A stretch of 64,000 bases of DNA from Lysinibacillus fusiformis (lineage in GTDB: Bacteria; Bacillota; Bacilli; Bacillales_A; Planococcaceae), in contig NZ_CP041696.1 in the NCBI RefSeq assembly GCF_007362955.1, forward strand, positions 2,108,001 through 2,172,000. The letters run 5' to 3'. Shown piece by piece: positions 49,139-57,858 of this stretch. How positions within the stretch are numbered: position 1 is the first letter of the stretch; each line of letters begins with the position of its first letter. The notes beneath the pieces are model-generated. The model had not been told where the DNA came from. It saw only the letters and a program-made list of their open reading frames with translations, and did no database searches. The position numbers and the translations under genes were made by a program.

Positions 49139-52100
49139 ATGCGTCAAAAGTGGATGTTCAACAAAAAAATATGGATAATTTCATTAGTCGTCACGATGCT
49201 ATTCTTCAATACGTCTTCCATATCTAGGGCAAACGTCAGCTCGGTTATGGCCCAAGGTTCTACTTTGTTTGACAGACCTGTTGCGGTAGCCATTAATGAT
49301 CAAGGGATAATCTATGTTGCAGACTACGGTAACAATCGAATCGTTGTGTTAGATCCTGTTGGGAGATACGTTGCAGAGTGGGGCGGGCAGGGAAGCGGCA
49401 ATGGACAATTTAACTATCCTAGTGGAATCGCCTTCGATTCGCATGGCAATGTATATATTGTTGATAGAGAGAACCACCGAATCCAGAAGTTTGACGTAAA
49501 TGGGAACTATCTCGCGCAATGGGGGACAAGGGGCAATGCAGATGGTCAGTTTTTAAATCCTTCAGGAATCGCAATCACTAATAACGATATCCTGTATGTG
49601 GGCGATCGTGATAATCGTCGAATCCAACATTTTGATATCAACGGAAATTTTCTAGGCAAATGGGGGAGCGCGGGCACTGGAGACGGGCAGTTTAATCGAC
49701 CCTACGGTATTGCAGTTGATGAATGGGGTCACGTCTATGTAACGGATAGTGAATTGCACCGGGTCCAAAAATTTGATGCAGATGGTACTTTCTTAAGCCA
49801 ATGGGGAAATCAAGGCACTGGTGATGGTCAGTTTCGGTATCCTTTTAGTATTACGGTAGACAGCACAAACGGCCATATCTACATCCCTGATGCTCAGAAC
49901 AATCGAATTCAAAAGTTTAATCTAGATGGGAGCTATGTGAGTCAATGGGGGAGCGCGGGGAGTGGAGATGGACAATTCAACTTCCCAAACGGTATAGCGA
50001 TTGATAGTAACGGTAGCGTCTATGTAACGGAAGCCAATAATCATCAAGTCCAAAAGTTCGATAGCGATGGCCATTTCCTGAACAGGTGGTCCGGCTCGAT
50101 TACCGCTACAGGTATTGTTCTTTCACCAAAAACGGGGCAGTTGATTGTAGGAGGAAAGCAAAGTTTCCAACTGACAGAGAACTTCTCAAATGGAACGAGT
50201 CAAGACCAAACGGCAAACACAACGTTTACGGTAAGTGATCCTTCCATCGCCTCGATTCAGAACAACGAATTAACAGCGATCTCGCCAGGAACAGTGACTG
50301 TAACGGCAACCTATGGTAGTACGTCTGATACGGCGACGATTACGGTGAGTACACCACCTGTCACAACGACTGGTATTGTTCTATCACCAAAAACAGGACA
50401 ATTAACAATAGGAGGCACACAAGACTTCCAACTAGTAGAAAATCTATCAGATGGTACAAGTCAAGACCGAACAGCCTATACAACCTTCTCGGTAAGCAAT
50501 CCAACCATCGCTACGATGCAAGGGAATAAATTAACAGCGATTACGCCGGGCACTATAACGGTAACAGGAACCTATGGTAGTACCACTGATACAGCGACGA
50601 TTACAGTGAGTACACCACCTGTCACAACGACTGGTATTGTTCTATCACCAAAAACAGGACAATTAACAATAGGAGGCACACAAGACTTCCAACTAGTAGA
50701 AAAATTATCAGATGGTATAAGTCAGGACCGAACAGCCTATACAACCTTCTCGGTAAGCAATCCAAACATCGCCACGATGCAAGGGAATAAATTAACAGCG
50801 ATTACGCCGGGCACTATAACGGTAACAGGAACCTATGGCAGTACGTCAGATACGGCAACGATTACGGTGAATGTACCAACATCAGTACCAGAGCCGACAC
50901 CGGTACCACAGCCAGTCTATCCAACGGAACCGGCGCCATCACGTGAGATCAACATGATACGTACTGTGGAACAAGGAATCGTGAAGTATCGAGCGGTCGT
51001 TTTATTGGATCATGTCCAAGCGTTAGTACCACAACTGTCAAGTCAAGAGCGAACAATTCGCCTTGTATATCCAGCAGAAACAGCGACGGCAGAGGCTCAT
51101 CTGAATCTTTCAAGAGATGCAGGATTATTTTTAAACCATCAACATATGGATTTCTTCATGCAAACAGGGTTAGCACAATTGACGATGCCGTCAACATCAT
51201 TGGATGGCGTGACAGAAGATGTATTCTTCCGCATTGTGCCAGTCAAGGCACAACAACAGGAAACGATTCATACGAATGCACTAAAAAACGAACAGATCCA
51301 ACAAACAATGCCGAAGGAAGGGATTATTACGCTAATGGGAACCCCCGTTACGATTGAAACGAATCTACAAAATCGCCCCGTAACGATTACGTTACCAATT
51401 TCAGCTGAGCTAACAGAAGAACAAAGGGCTTCATTAGTCGTTTATATAGAGCATAGTGACGCTACAACGGAAGTAAAACGAGGGCGTATGGTTGAATTTG
51501 AACCAGGCGTGAAAGGGTTCCAGTTTGAAGTCGATCATTTCTCCACATTTAACTTAGTCTATGCTTCAGAAGTTCAAGAAGAGGAAGCAGAGATGGAAGT
51601 GAATCGATTAGCACCTTACATTCAAGGATACCCAGATGGCACATTTAAGCCAAATGCTTCGGTAACACGTGCACAAATGGCAATGATGTTAGCGCGTTTC
51701 TTAACGAATGGTAACATCCCAACAACGACTAATAGTACTTTTGAGGATACAACAAATCACCCTTCAAAAGATGCGATTGAAGTTGTGAAGCAAGTGGGTT
51801 TATTTAATGGCACAACTGAAACGACATTTAATCCAAACGGCACGATTACACGCGCACAAATGGCAAGTGTAGTGGCTCATTGGGTCGAAACTGTATGTGC
51901 ACAGGATCCATCTAAAACGATCTGCCATACCTCTGGAAAAGGTAAATCATTTACAGACGTTTCGCCAACTCACTGGGCTGCAAGTGCAATTGAACAAGTG
52001 AGTGCATGGGGGATTATGACCGGTAATAGTGAAACGACATTTAATCCAAACGGTTCCTTAACACGGGCACAAGCCGTGAAAGTAATCAACCAATTATTCG

Positions 52101-52204
52101 AACGACCAGCTCTAGAAGGAATCACAACGTCTACATTTAGCGATGTCCCTTCTACACATTGGGCCATTGGGGAAATCGAGGCAGCTGTACGAAAGAATGG
52201 TTAA
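49139..52204 (+). CDS. S-layer-anchored surface protein with NHL and Big_2 repeats
   Basis: A 1021-residue exported protein. The signal peptide covers about 1-31. About six NHL beta-propeller repeats follow to about residue 325 (units such as RIQHFDINGNFLGKWGSAG, GDGQFNYPSGIAFDSHGN). Three bacterial Ig-like Big_2 domains span about 327-590 (TGIVLSPKTGQLTIGGTQDF, repeated), then a Pro-rich linker and a spacer domain. C-terminal SLH repeats bind wall polymer (YIQGYPDGTFKPNASVTRAQ, FNPNGTITRAQMASVVAHW, FTDVSPTHWAASAIEQVSAW). It probably binds polysaccharide or protein at the cell surface. A broken copy lies at 34878-36754. Confidence 0.9.
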   Translation: MRQKWMFNKKIWIISLVVTMLFFNTSSISRANVSSVMAQGSTLFDRPVAVAINDQGIIYVADYGNNRIVVLDPVGRYVAEWGGQGSGNGQFNYPSGIAFDSHGNVYIVDRENHRIQKFDVNGNYLAQWGTRGNADGQFLNPSGIAITNNDILYVGDRDNRRIQHFDINGNFLGKWGSAGTGDGQFNRPYGIAVDEWGHVYVTDSELHRVQKFDADGTFLSQWGNQGTGDGQFRYPFSITVDSTNGHIYIPDAQNNRIQKFNLDGSYVSQWGSAGSGDGQFNFPNGIAIDSNGSVYVTEANNHQVQKFDSDGHFLNRWSGSITATGIVLSPKTGQLIVGGKQSFQLTENFSNGTSQDQTANTTFTVSDPSIASIQNNELTAISPGTVTVTATYGSTSDTATITVSTPPVTTTGIVLSPKTGQLTIGGTQDFQLVENLSDGTSQDRTAYTTFSVSNPTIATMQGNKLTAITPGTITVTGTYGSTTDTATITVSTPPVTTTGIVLSPKTGQLTIGGTQDFQLVEKLSDGISQDRTAYTTFSVSNPNIATMQGNKLTAITPGTITVTGTYGSTSDTATITVNVPTSVPEPTPVPQPVYPTEPAPSREINMIRTVEQGIVKYRAVVLLDHVQALVPQLSSQERTIRLVYPAETATAEAHLNLSRDAGLFLNHQHMDFFMQTGLAQLTMPSTSLDGVTEDVFFRIVPVKAQQQETIHTNALKNEQIQQTMPKEGIITLMGTPVTIETNLQNRPVTITLPISAELTEEQRASLVVYIEHSDATTEVKRGRMVEFEPGVKGFQFEVDHFSTFNLVYASEVQEEEAEMEVNRLAPYIQGYPDGTFKPNASVTRAQMAMMLARFLTNGNIPTTTNSTFEDTTNHPSKDAIEVVKQVGLFNGTTETTFNPNGTITRAQMASVVAHWVETVCAQDPSKTICHTSGKGKSFTDVSPTHWAASAIEQVSAWGIMTGNSETTFNPNGSLTRAQAVKVINQLFERPALEGITTSTFSDVPSTHWAIGEIEAAVRKNG

Positions 52205-52215
52205 AAAATAAAAAG

Positions 52216-52270
52216 AAACTACACATGTACGGCTTGCGAGGGTAACGCCGTAACATGTGTAGTTTTTTAT
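52216..52270 (+). terminator. Terminator after the NHL/SLH gene
   Basis: AAACTACACATGT (52216-52228) pairs with ACATGTGTAGTTT (52253-52265), with an inner TACGGC/GCCGTA stem and a T tract. Confidence 0.88.
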
Positions 52271-52484
52271 TGGGATCATTCCTACTTGTTGAAAAAATAG
52301 TTTTACAAAAATGAAGAGTTTTGAACAATCTTTTTTATAAAAATTATGTTCAAACAAAACTAACCCCACTTCCAAGGACTGTAAAATTATGGAATTATCT
52401 CTAAAGATTCTTCTGAAATTGTATTTGAGATACTAACAGGTGAAAATTTTGAAGATTACAAGTAACGAAGTTGTTGTTTTATTT

Positions 52485-52510
52485 ACTAACGGGGCAGGTT
52501 AGCTGTACAA
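52485..52510 (+). repeat. Dispersed CTAACGGRGCAG motif, copy 3
   Basis: CTAAC-GGGGCAG-GTTAG: five-base arms pair perfectly. The remaining spacer 52271-52689 shows no gene. Confidence 0.6.
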
Positions 52511-52689
52511 GTTATAAATTTAATGGTTTAAAGTTATAGAGCATTTCTTTGAATGAGGAATGCTTTTTGTTTTTGCTAAAAACAAAGGCCTACAATAAAA
52601 ATTGTATAATAAGCAATAAAAATTTATTGAAAATCAATAAATTATATATTAAAATCAAAAATAATAATAAATAAGTGAGGTGCTTTTTT

Positions 52690-53172
52690 TTGGAAAAAGT
52701 AACTACGTTGTTTTTAAAAATAGCTGTTATTCTTTTAGGAGTCCCAGTACTTGCTCTGTGCATCTTTTTGGTACCTGAGATGGCGAATCTTGCAGCAAAA
52801 TTGCTTCCAGAGTTTGCTTTTATAAAATATCTTGTTTTCATCGCTTTTGATGCATCGGCGATACCTTTTTACGTTGCTTTGTATCAGGCTTTCAAACTCT
52901 TACGCTATATTGACAAAGATAAAGCTTTCTCCGATTTATCTGTAAAAGCTTTAAAGAAAATCAAATACTGTGCCATCACAATCAGTATTTTGCATGTGCT
53001 AGTTTGGCCGCTCTTCTTTATCTTCGCGGAAGTAGACGACGCACCAGGAGTTATCTTTGTCGGATTAGTTGTTCCTTTTGCTTCAATGGTTATTGCAGTC
53101 TTTGCGGCTGTTCTTCAAAAACTTTTACAAGAAGCAATTAATATCAAATCAGAAAATGATTTAACGGTCTGA
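52690..53172 (+). CDS. DUF2975 membrane protein
   Basis: A 160-residue protein with four hydrophobic segments (FLKIAVILLGVPVLALCIFL, YLVFIAFDASAIPFYVALYQ, ITISILHVLVWPLFFIFAEV, VIFVGLVVPFASMVIAVFAA) and the loop YIDKDKAFSDLSVKALKKIK that marks DUF2975. TTG 52690 follows AGTGAGGTG. The family is nearly always paired with a small YozG-like helix-turn-helix gene, as here 11 nt downstream. Function is unknown. A membrane sensor controlling its partner regulator is the usual guess. Confidence 0.85.
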   Translation: MEKVTTLFLKIAVILLGVPVLALCIFLVPEMANLAAKLLPEFAFIKYLVFIAFDASAIPFYVALYQAFKLLRYIDKDKAFSDLSVKALKKIKYCAITISILHVLVWPLFFIFAEVDDAPGVIFVGLVVPFASMVIAVFAAVLQKLLQEAINIKSENDLTV

Positions 53173-53183
53173 GGTGAATAACA

Positions 53184-53399
53184 ATGGCAATTATAATCAA
53201 TATTGATGTGATGTTAGCAAAAAGGAAAATGAGCGTAACAGAACTTTCGGAGAAGGTTGGAATAACAATGGCGAACCTTTCTATATTGAAAAATGGAAAG
53301 GCAAAAGCGATTCGATTATCCACTTTAGAGGCAATTTGTAAGGCTTTAGAATGTCAGCCTGGAGATATTTTAGAATATAAAAATGACGAGGACAGTTAA
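53184..53399 (+). CDS. YozG-like XRE family regulator
   Basis: A 71-residue Cro/C1-type DNA-binding protein: LAKRKMSVTELSEKVGITMA, LSILKNGKAKAIRLSTLEAI and CKALECQPGDILEY cover the helix-turn-helix and the typical C-terminus. GAGGTG precedes the ATG. It pairs with the DUF2975 gene upstream, and the gene downstream follows after 48 nt, so the three may be one unit. Confidence 0.88.
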   Translation: MAIIINIDVMLAKRKMSVTELSEKVGITMANLSILKNGKAKAIRLSTLEAICKALECQPGDILEYKNDEDS

Positions 53400-53447
53400 A
53401 CATTGTGGAGGAAACGTTATAAAACAATTATTAGGGGAGGTATAACG

Positions 53448-54695
53448 ATGGACATTAACAATTTGATTATTGAAAATATTGCTAACCCTCATGAGCTGGA
53501 GAGAATGTATAGAAAAGACCCGAAAGCTTTTAAAAAGTCATTCTCACACGCATGGGAACAAAATCCTGATTCTCAGGTTCTTGGTATTTGGTATGAAAGA
53601 TTGCATTTCAAGGAGACGGCAAATACAGAAAAATCTTCCTTGCTTCAAAAAGGTTTCTTATTCATGGGCATTTTATCCATTCTGGCCGGGATAAGCACCA
53701 GGATCATTTTCCATTTTGTCGAACAGGAAGCAATTGCTCCAATTAACCTGGCTTTTGGAATAATTCCCTTTATTGCTGCCTATTTTGTTTACAATAATAC
53801 TCCGAAAAAAAGTATTATTTTTTCCCTTGCAGCGTTGTTCCTAATTTCCGGGATTTATCTTAATATGCTGCCATTAAATTATAAAGACAGTATTATCCTT
53901 GCTTATTTACACCTTCCCTTATTCTTATGGGTATTGGTAGGGCTTGCATTTGCAGGAAATGAATATTCAAAAGGCAGTACAAGATTAGCCTATATTAAAT
54001 TTAATTTGGAATATTGTATTCTCTACGCCAGCATGGCAGTTAGCGGAATGGTACTAGCAGCATTAACCATGAAGTTATTTAGCTTTGTTGGTCTGGATAT
54101 AGAAGACTTCTATTTTAGTAATGTTGTTTTATTTGGTGCTGCCGCTCTCGCTATTGTGGCTGCATACCTGGTATCAATGAATCTTAAACTTGCTAAGAAT
54201 ATTACACCATATATAGCTAAAATTTTTAGTCCTCTTGTTCTGGTCACATTGTTGGTCTATCTTATAACGGTTATATGGGTCGGAAAAAATCCATTCTTGG
54301 ACCGTAATTTCCTGATAGCCTTCAACGGAATACTACTTGGTGTATTGGCCGTTACCATATTTTCCATTATCGAGAGCGATTCAGACGAGAAAAAGAACAT
54401 TTCAGATTATATAAATTTTGCCTTAATTGTTCTTGCGCTTATCATTGACAGTGTGGCTTTGTCAGCCATCGTGTTCAGACTTTCTTCTTATGGGATTACG
54501 CCTAATAGACTTGCTGTTTTAGGAGTAAACATACTTATCTGGGCAAATCTAATTTGGATTATGCTCTCCTATATGCGTTTTCTACAAAATAAATCCGGAC
54601 CTTCAACTATCCAAGATGCAGTTACTAAGTATTTACCGGTCTACGGACTTTGGGCAGCTTTCGTTACATTTACTTTTCCTATAATTTTTAATTAG
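53448..54695 (+). CDS. Polytopic membrane protein (DUF4153-like)
   Basis: A 415-residue protein from ATG 53448 (TAGGGGAGG upstream). Residues 1-75 are hydrophilic (NPHELERMYRKDPKAFKKSF). About eleven membrane segments follow, including SLLQKGFLFMGILSILAGIS, LIWANLIWIMLSYMRFLQN-type stretches near the end and YLPVYGLWAAFVTFTFPIIF at the C-terminus. The pattern fits DUF4153-type proteins. No transport motif is apparent. Its stop codon lies in the first bases of the second 490-bp repeat. Confidence 0.65.
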   Translation: MDINNLIIENIANPHELERMYRKDPKAFKKSFSHAWEQNPDSQVLGIWYERLHFKETANTEKSSLLQKGFLFMGILSILAGISTRIIFHFVEQEAIAPINLAFGIIPFIAAYFVYNNTPKKSIIFSLAALFLISGIYLNMLPLNYKDSIILAYLHLPLFLWVLVGLAFAGNEYSKGSTRLAYIKFNLEYCILYASMAVSGMVLAALTMKLFSFVGLDIEDFYFSNVVLFGAAALAIVAAYLVSMNLKLAKNITPYIAKIFSPLVLVTLLVYLITVIWVGKNPFLDRNFLIAFNGILLGVLAVTIFSIIESDSDEKKNISDYINFALIVLALIIDSVALSAIVFRLSSYGITPNRLAVLGVNILIWANLIWIMLSYMRFLQNKSGPSTIQDAVTKYLPVYGLWAAFVTFTFPIIFN

Positions 54696-55180
54696 AAAGG
54701 CTCTGTTAATGTAACGAAAAGCTAATCTTCTATAACTTATAAAATCCTTAGAGCCGATATTATGCAGCTTTTTACACAGAGTTGCATAATATCGGCTTAA
54801 AAAGTTCTTTATTACTGCTCAATTCAAGTTTAATTTTTTTACCTATTGGGGTTACTTCGTTGTTATTTTTTAAGAATGAAACTTCCATTGTAATTACGCC
54901 CTCTAACTTGAAGCCTTCTTTGAGAAATTCAAACTTAAGTGATTCACCTTTTTTAATTTTAGAGCCATCAGCGTTAACACCTGTTGGTGAATGTCCTAAT
55001 ATATTTACTTCCACTCCATAGATATCAAAATTAGCATTATTTTTATATTAATTATCATATTTTCATTGTTCGGTTCAATTGCACCGCCAGAAGATCCCGT
55101 ACAGACTGATAAAATATAAATAGATGATTTGTTTATCTAACAGGGAAGATATTAGCCTATCACTTATGTGTAGTTACAGC
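54691..55180 (+). repeat. 490-bp direct repeat, copy 2
   Basis: Equal in length to 36731-37220. It keeps a perfect 15-bp inverted repeat (AGCCGATATTATGCA 54752-54766, TGCATAATATCGGCT 54783-54797) that is damaged in copy 1. It ends with the last codons of the reductase gene though no reductase follows, so this copy is the derived one. Confidence 0.95.
54772..55014 (-). CDS. Small hypothetical protein in the 490-bp repeat (copy 2)
   Basis: The 80-residue counterpart of 36812-37054, differing at about six positions (for example EGFKLEGVITMEVSF against EDFKLEGEATMEVSF). Both copies stay open, and the differences are substitutions rather than frame changes. This is mild evidence of coding. Function unknown. 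Confidence 0.4.
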   Translation of the reverse strand: MEVNILGHSPTGVNADGSKIKKGESLKFEFLKEGFKLEGVITMEVSFLKNNNEVTPIGKKIKLELSSNKELFKPILCNSV

Positions 55181-55286
55181 AAAAATATGGCATCGAATTT
55201 TTTGAGTTAATTTTGTTCTTGTATGTCTTCTAATTCAAGGTCTGTAAAATAAATATTCTTTTCTCTAATATCAGGCGGGTTTCCCA

Positions 55287-55598
55287 CTTGTTATTGACCA
55301 AATCATTCATGAAGGCTCTCGATTAAACTCAATAGCTAACTATAAAAAAGTAGTAAAAGCACTAGAAAAAAATATTCAAACGAACTTAACAATTGATTAA
55401 ATGATGGCTATTTAACGCACTCATAAAAGTGGCGTCAAGAATATTAAACAAATGGAAATTATCGGTGAATGGAGAATAATTGGGGATTTGTGGTATTATG
55501 TAGTGAGCGAAGAAACAAGAATAAAATTATCCAACGAGCTTCGCAAACAATTGAAATTACCAATAGAGAGTCCCGCCGACAAAACGCTACAGACCTAA
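55287..55598 (+). pseudogene. Remnant of a LytR-CpsA-Psr family gene
   Basis: Frames read VIDQIIHEGSRLNSIANYKK, VVKALEKNIQTNLTID and stop, then after a shift GVKNIKQMEIIGEWRIIGD, WYYVVSEETRIKLSNELRKQ and a stop at 55596-55598. These are C-terminal segments of LCP ligases that attach teichoic acid to peptidoglycan. The N-terminal catalytic domain is gone. The rest of 55181-55768 shows no gene. Confidence 0.75.
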
Positions 55599-55768
55599 TT
55601 ACTGTGAGACACTTTTTGGAAGGATAAATCAGTTCCTACTTTTATAGAATTGGCTGATTTGGTATTTACTTAGGTTATAGTAACAGCTAGATTTTAATAG
55701 CTGAGAATTAGTTGTTGAAAAATAATTATAAAAAATAATTATTTAAAAAAGGAGAGATTTTATTATTT

Positions 55769-57352
55769 ATGTTTAAAAATTTTTTTGGTAAGTGCTTAGT
55801 AACTTTTTTGATTTTACTTTTACTTATCCCTGTTTTTGCAAATCAAAAGGCTACAGCTAATTCACTACCTCAAAATGAAATGCGTGCAGCCTGGATTTCA
55901 TCAGTCTCTAATATTGATATGAAGGCAGGTATGAATCAAGCCCAATATACTCAATGGGCTCAAAGTACTTTAGACAAATTAAAAGCCGCTAACTTTAATA
56001 CAGTTATTTTCCAAGTTAAGCCATTAAATGATGCACTGTACCCGTCTAAGCTTGCTCCATGGTCATCGTACATAACGGGCAAAAAACAAGGCACAAACCC
56101 AGGTTTTGATCCTTTGCAAATCATGCTGGACGAAGCACATAAGCGAGGATTAGAACTTCATGCATGGGTAAATCCATATAGAGTCACTATGCCTTCGCAC
56201 GCGTTGTCTGATCTAGCTGCAGACAATGTAGCTCGTAAAAATCCTAGCTGGATAGTGAAATACGGTAAACAATACTACTTAAATCCTGGTATACCAGAAG
56301 TTCAAAATTACTTAATATCAACTATAGAAGAATTAGTCAGCAACTATGATATCGACGCTGTACATATGGATGATTATTTCTATCCGTATAAAATTAAAGG
56401 TGAGACTTTTCCAGATCAACAAACTTTTAAAAAGTATGGTAGCTCTTTCAAAAAAATTGAAGACTGGCGCCGAGATAATGTTAATCAATTAGTAAAAAAG
56501 GTTTATGAAAGCATTAAAGCAACTAAACCTCATGTTCAATATGGAATATCTCCGTTTGGAATTTGGCGAAACAAAGCGCAAGATTCCACTGGTAGTAATA
56601 CAAATGGAATGAGTAACTACGATGATATCTATGCTGATACAAGACAATGGATTAAAGATGGCAGTATCGATTACATTACTCCTCAAATCTATTGGTCTAG
56701 AAATCATAAAGTCGCAAATTACTCTGTTTTATTAGATTGGTGGGGAAAAGAAATTGAAACGTACGCAAAAGCCCACCCTGTCAATCTCTATATTGGCATG
56801 GCCGATTATAAAGTTGGAAATGATTCTGATACTGCATGGAAAAATAAGATGGAGCTTACCAACCAAGTAATCGCCAACAGAGCAAATAAAAATGCCAAAG
56901 GACAAATGCATTTTTCTCTAAAAAGCATTAACAATAACGCTCTTGGATATGCTTCTTATCTAAATCAGCAATTATACAATTATAAAGCTTTGACACCTAT
57001 AATTTATTGGAAAGGCTCTGCAATTCCTTTATGTCCAACTGATGTTCAATTGAGTAAAGAGTCTTTCGGCATGAAGCTTACTATTACAGATGAAAATAGT
57101 ACTCAACCAAGGAAATATGTAATATACCGATTTGATGGAACAAAAGAAGGATCATATGAAGACGTTAAAAATATAGTAGACGTGGTTTATAACACAAAAG
57201 GTAATACTGTTTATGTAGATACTATTGCAAACAAGAATAAAGTGTACACATATGGTATAAAATCACTATCTGCTACAGGTGTGGAAAGTAAAACTGCTTT
57301 TGTTCTAATAGATGGAAAACCTACGTTACCAACACCTGAAGAGGCAGAGTAA
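55769..57352 (+). CDS. Glycosyl hydrolase-like GHL10 (DUF187) exported protein
   Basis: A 527-residue secreted protein. The signal peptide covers about 1-31. The GHL10/DUF187 TIM barrel (about 36-390) has MRAAWISSVSNIDMKAG, FNTVIFQVKPLNDALYPSKL, ELHAWVNPYRV, IDAVHMDDYFYPYK and ITPQIYWSRNH. A fibronectin-like C-terminal domain follows (PLCPTDVQLSKESFGMKLTI). YngK of B. subtilis is similar. It probably cleaves a cell-wall or surface glycan. The frame ends at TAA 57350-57352, but SLH sequence continues in frame beyond, so the wall-anchoring domain has been lost by a stop mutation. GGAGAG lies 12 nt before the ATG. Confidence 0.88.
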   Translation: MFKNFFGKCLVTFLILLLLIPVFANQKATANSLPQNEMRAAWISSVSNIDMKAGMNQAQYTQWAQSTLDKLKAANFNTVIFQVKPLNDALYPSKLAPWSSYITGKKQGTNPGFDPLQIMLDEAHKRGLELHAWVNPYRVTMPSHALSDLAADNVARKNPSWIVKYGKQYYLNPGIPEVQNYLISTIEELVSNYDIDAVHMDDYFYPYKIKGETFPDQQTFKKYGSSFKKIEDWRRDNVNQLVKKVYESIKATKPHVQYGISPFGIWRNKAQDSTGSNTNGMSNYDDIYADTRQWIKDGSIDYITPQIYWSRNHKVANYSVLLDWWGKEIETYAKAHPVNLYIGMADYKVGNDSDTAWKNKMELTNQVIANRANKNAKGQMHFSLKSINNNALGYASYLNQQLYNYKALTPIIYWKGSAIPLCPTDVQLSKESFGMKLTITDENSTQPRKYVIYRFDGTKEGSYEDVKNIVDVVYNTKGNTVYVDTIANKNKVYTYGIKSLSATGVESKTAFVLIDGKPTLPTPEEAE

Positions 57353-57480
57353 CTAGAAAAAAACGTAGATTCAAAGCCTATTATTACATTTAACGATGTC
57401 TCCACAAACTAGGCTAAGGACATGATTGAAGACATCGCAGCTCGTGGTATTATCACAGGTTATCAGCTATCCAGACTGCA
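57353..57480 (+). pseudogene. In-frame SLH-domain remnant of the GHL10 gene
   Basis: Directly in frame after the stop: SKPIITFNDVSTN, a TAG, then AKDMIEDIAARGIITGY. This is the start of an S-layer homology domain. Later sequence is unrelated. Confidence 0.75.
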
Positions 57481-57534
57481 CGTTTCGACCGAAGTTTCAG
57501 AATTTTATAGAGTGTTTTAGAATGTGGGTTTGAA

Positions 57535-57569
57535 CATTTTATAGTAAACAGCTTTATTGGAACTCTTCA
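57535..57569 (-). repeat. Left-type end, partner unknown
   Basis: Read inward, TGAAGAGTTCCAATAAAGCT has AAAG at +14 and resembles the 46665 end. Exactly five bases (GTTAT) separate it from the next terminus. Confidence 0.55.
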
Positions 57570-57574
57570 GTTAT

Positions 57575-57837
57575 TGTAGATTTGGAATAAAGTCATACCG
57601 TTTTAAATAAAGTTCTATCGTTTGTAAAAAAGTTGCGATGAAATACCTCTTTAGATTATAGTCATCTAAAGGGGTATTTTTTATGTTCAGACGTACAGGA
57701 TTATCAAATAATGAAAAATGTATTAAAGAAGGCCGTGGCTCTGGAACGGACAGTAATAAGTATGAACATGGCATAAAAAAGACCCTTGCAGGGGTTAAAT
57801 AGCTTCCAAACGAATCAAAAATTTTTCTAAACCAACA
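57575..57837 (+). mobile_element. 263-bp miniature Tn7-like element with GTTAT target duplications
   Basis: The terminus TGTAGATTTGGAATAAAGTC is followed by three sites exactly 20 bp apart (57589, 57609, 57629), a hairpin (CCTCTTTAGAT..ATCTAAAGGGG), a truncated tnsA start, a minus-facing hairpin (ACCCTTGCAGGGGT) and the opposite end (inward TGTTGGTTTAGAAAAATTTT). GTTAT stands on both sides (57570-57574 and 57838-57842). It looks like a MITE-style deletion derivative. Confidence 0.75.
57683..57802 (+). pseudogene. tnsA: 5' fragment of a tnsA-like gene
   Basis: A 39-codon frame starting MFRRTGLSNNEKCIKEGRGS, matching the TnsA N-terminus (compare IKEGRGSGIGEDY at 48317-48632). It diverges after GSGTDSN and stops at 57800-57802. 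The position directly inside a right-type end is that of tnsA in Tn7. Confidence 0.75.
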
Positions 57838-57858
57838 GTTATGTATAGTTTTTTTAGT

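Noticed and set aside
46671-57569. A single 10.9-kb transposon between these two ends
   Set aside because: Outer pentamers differ (AGTTG and GTTAT), and another right-type remnant lies inside, so it is more likely composite.
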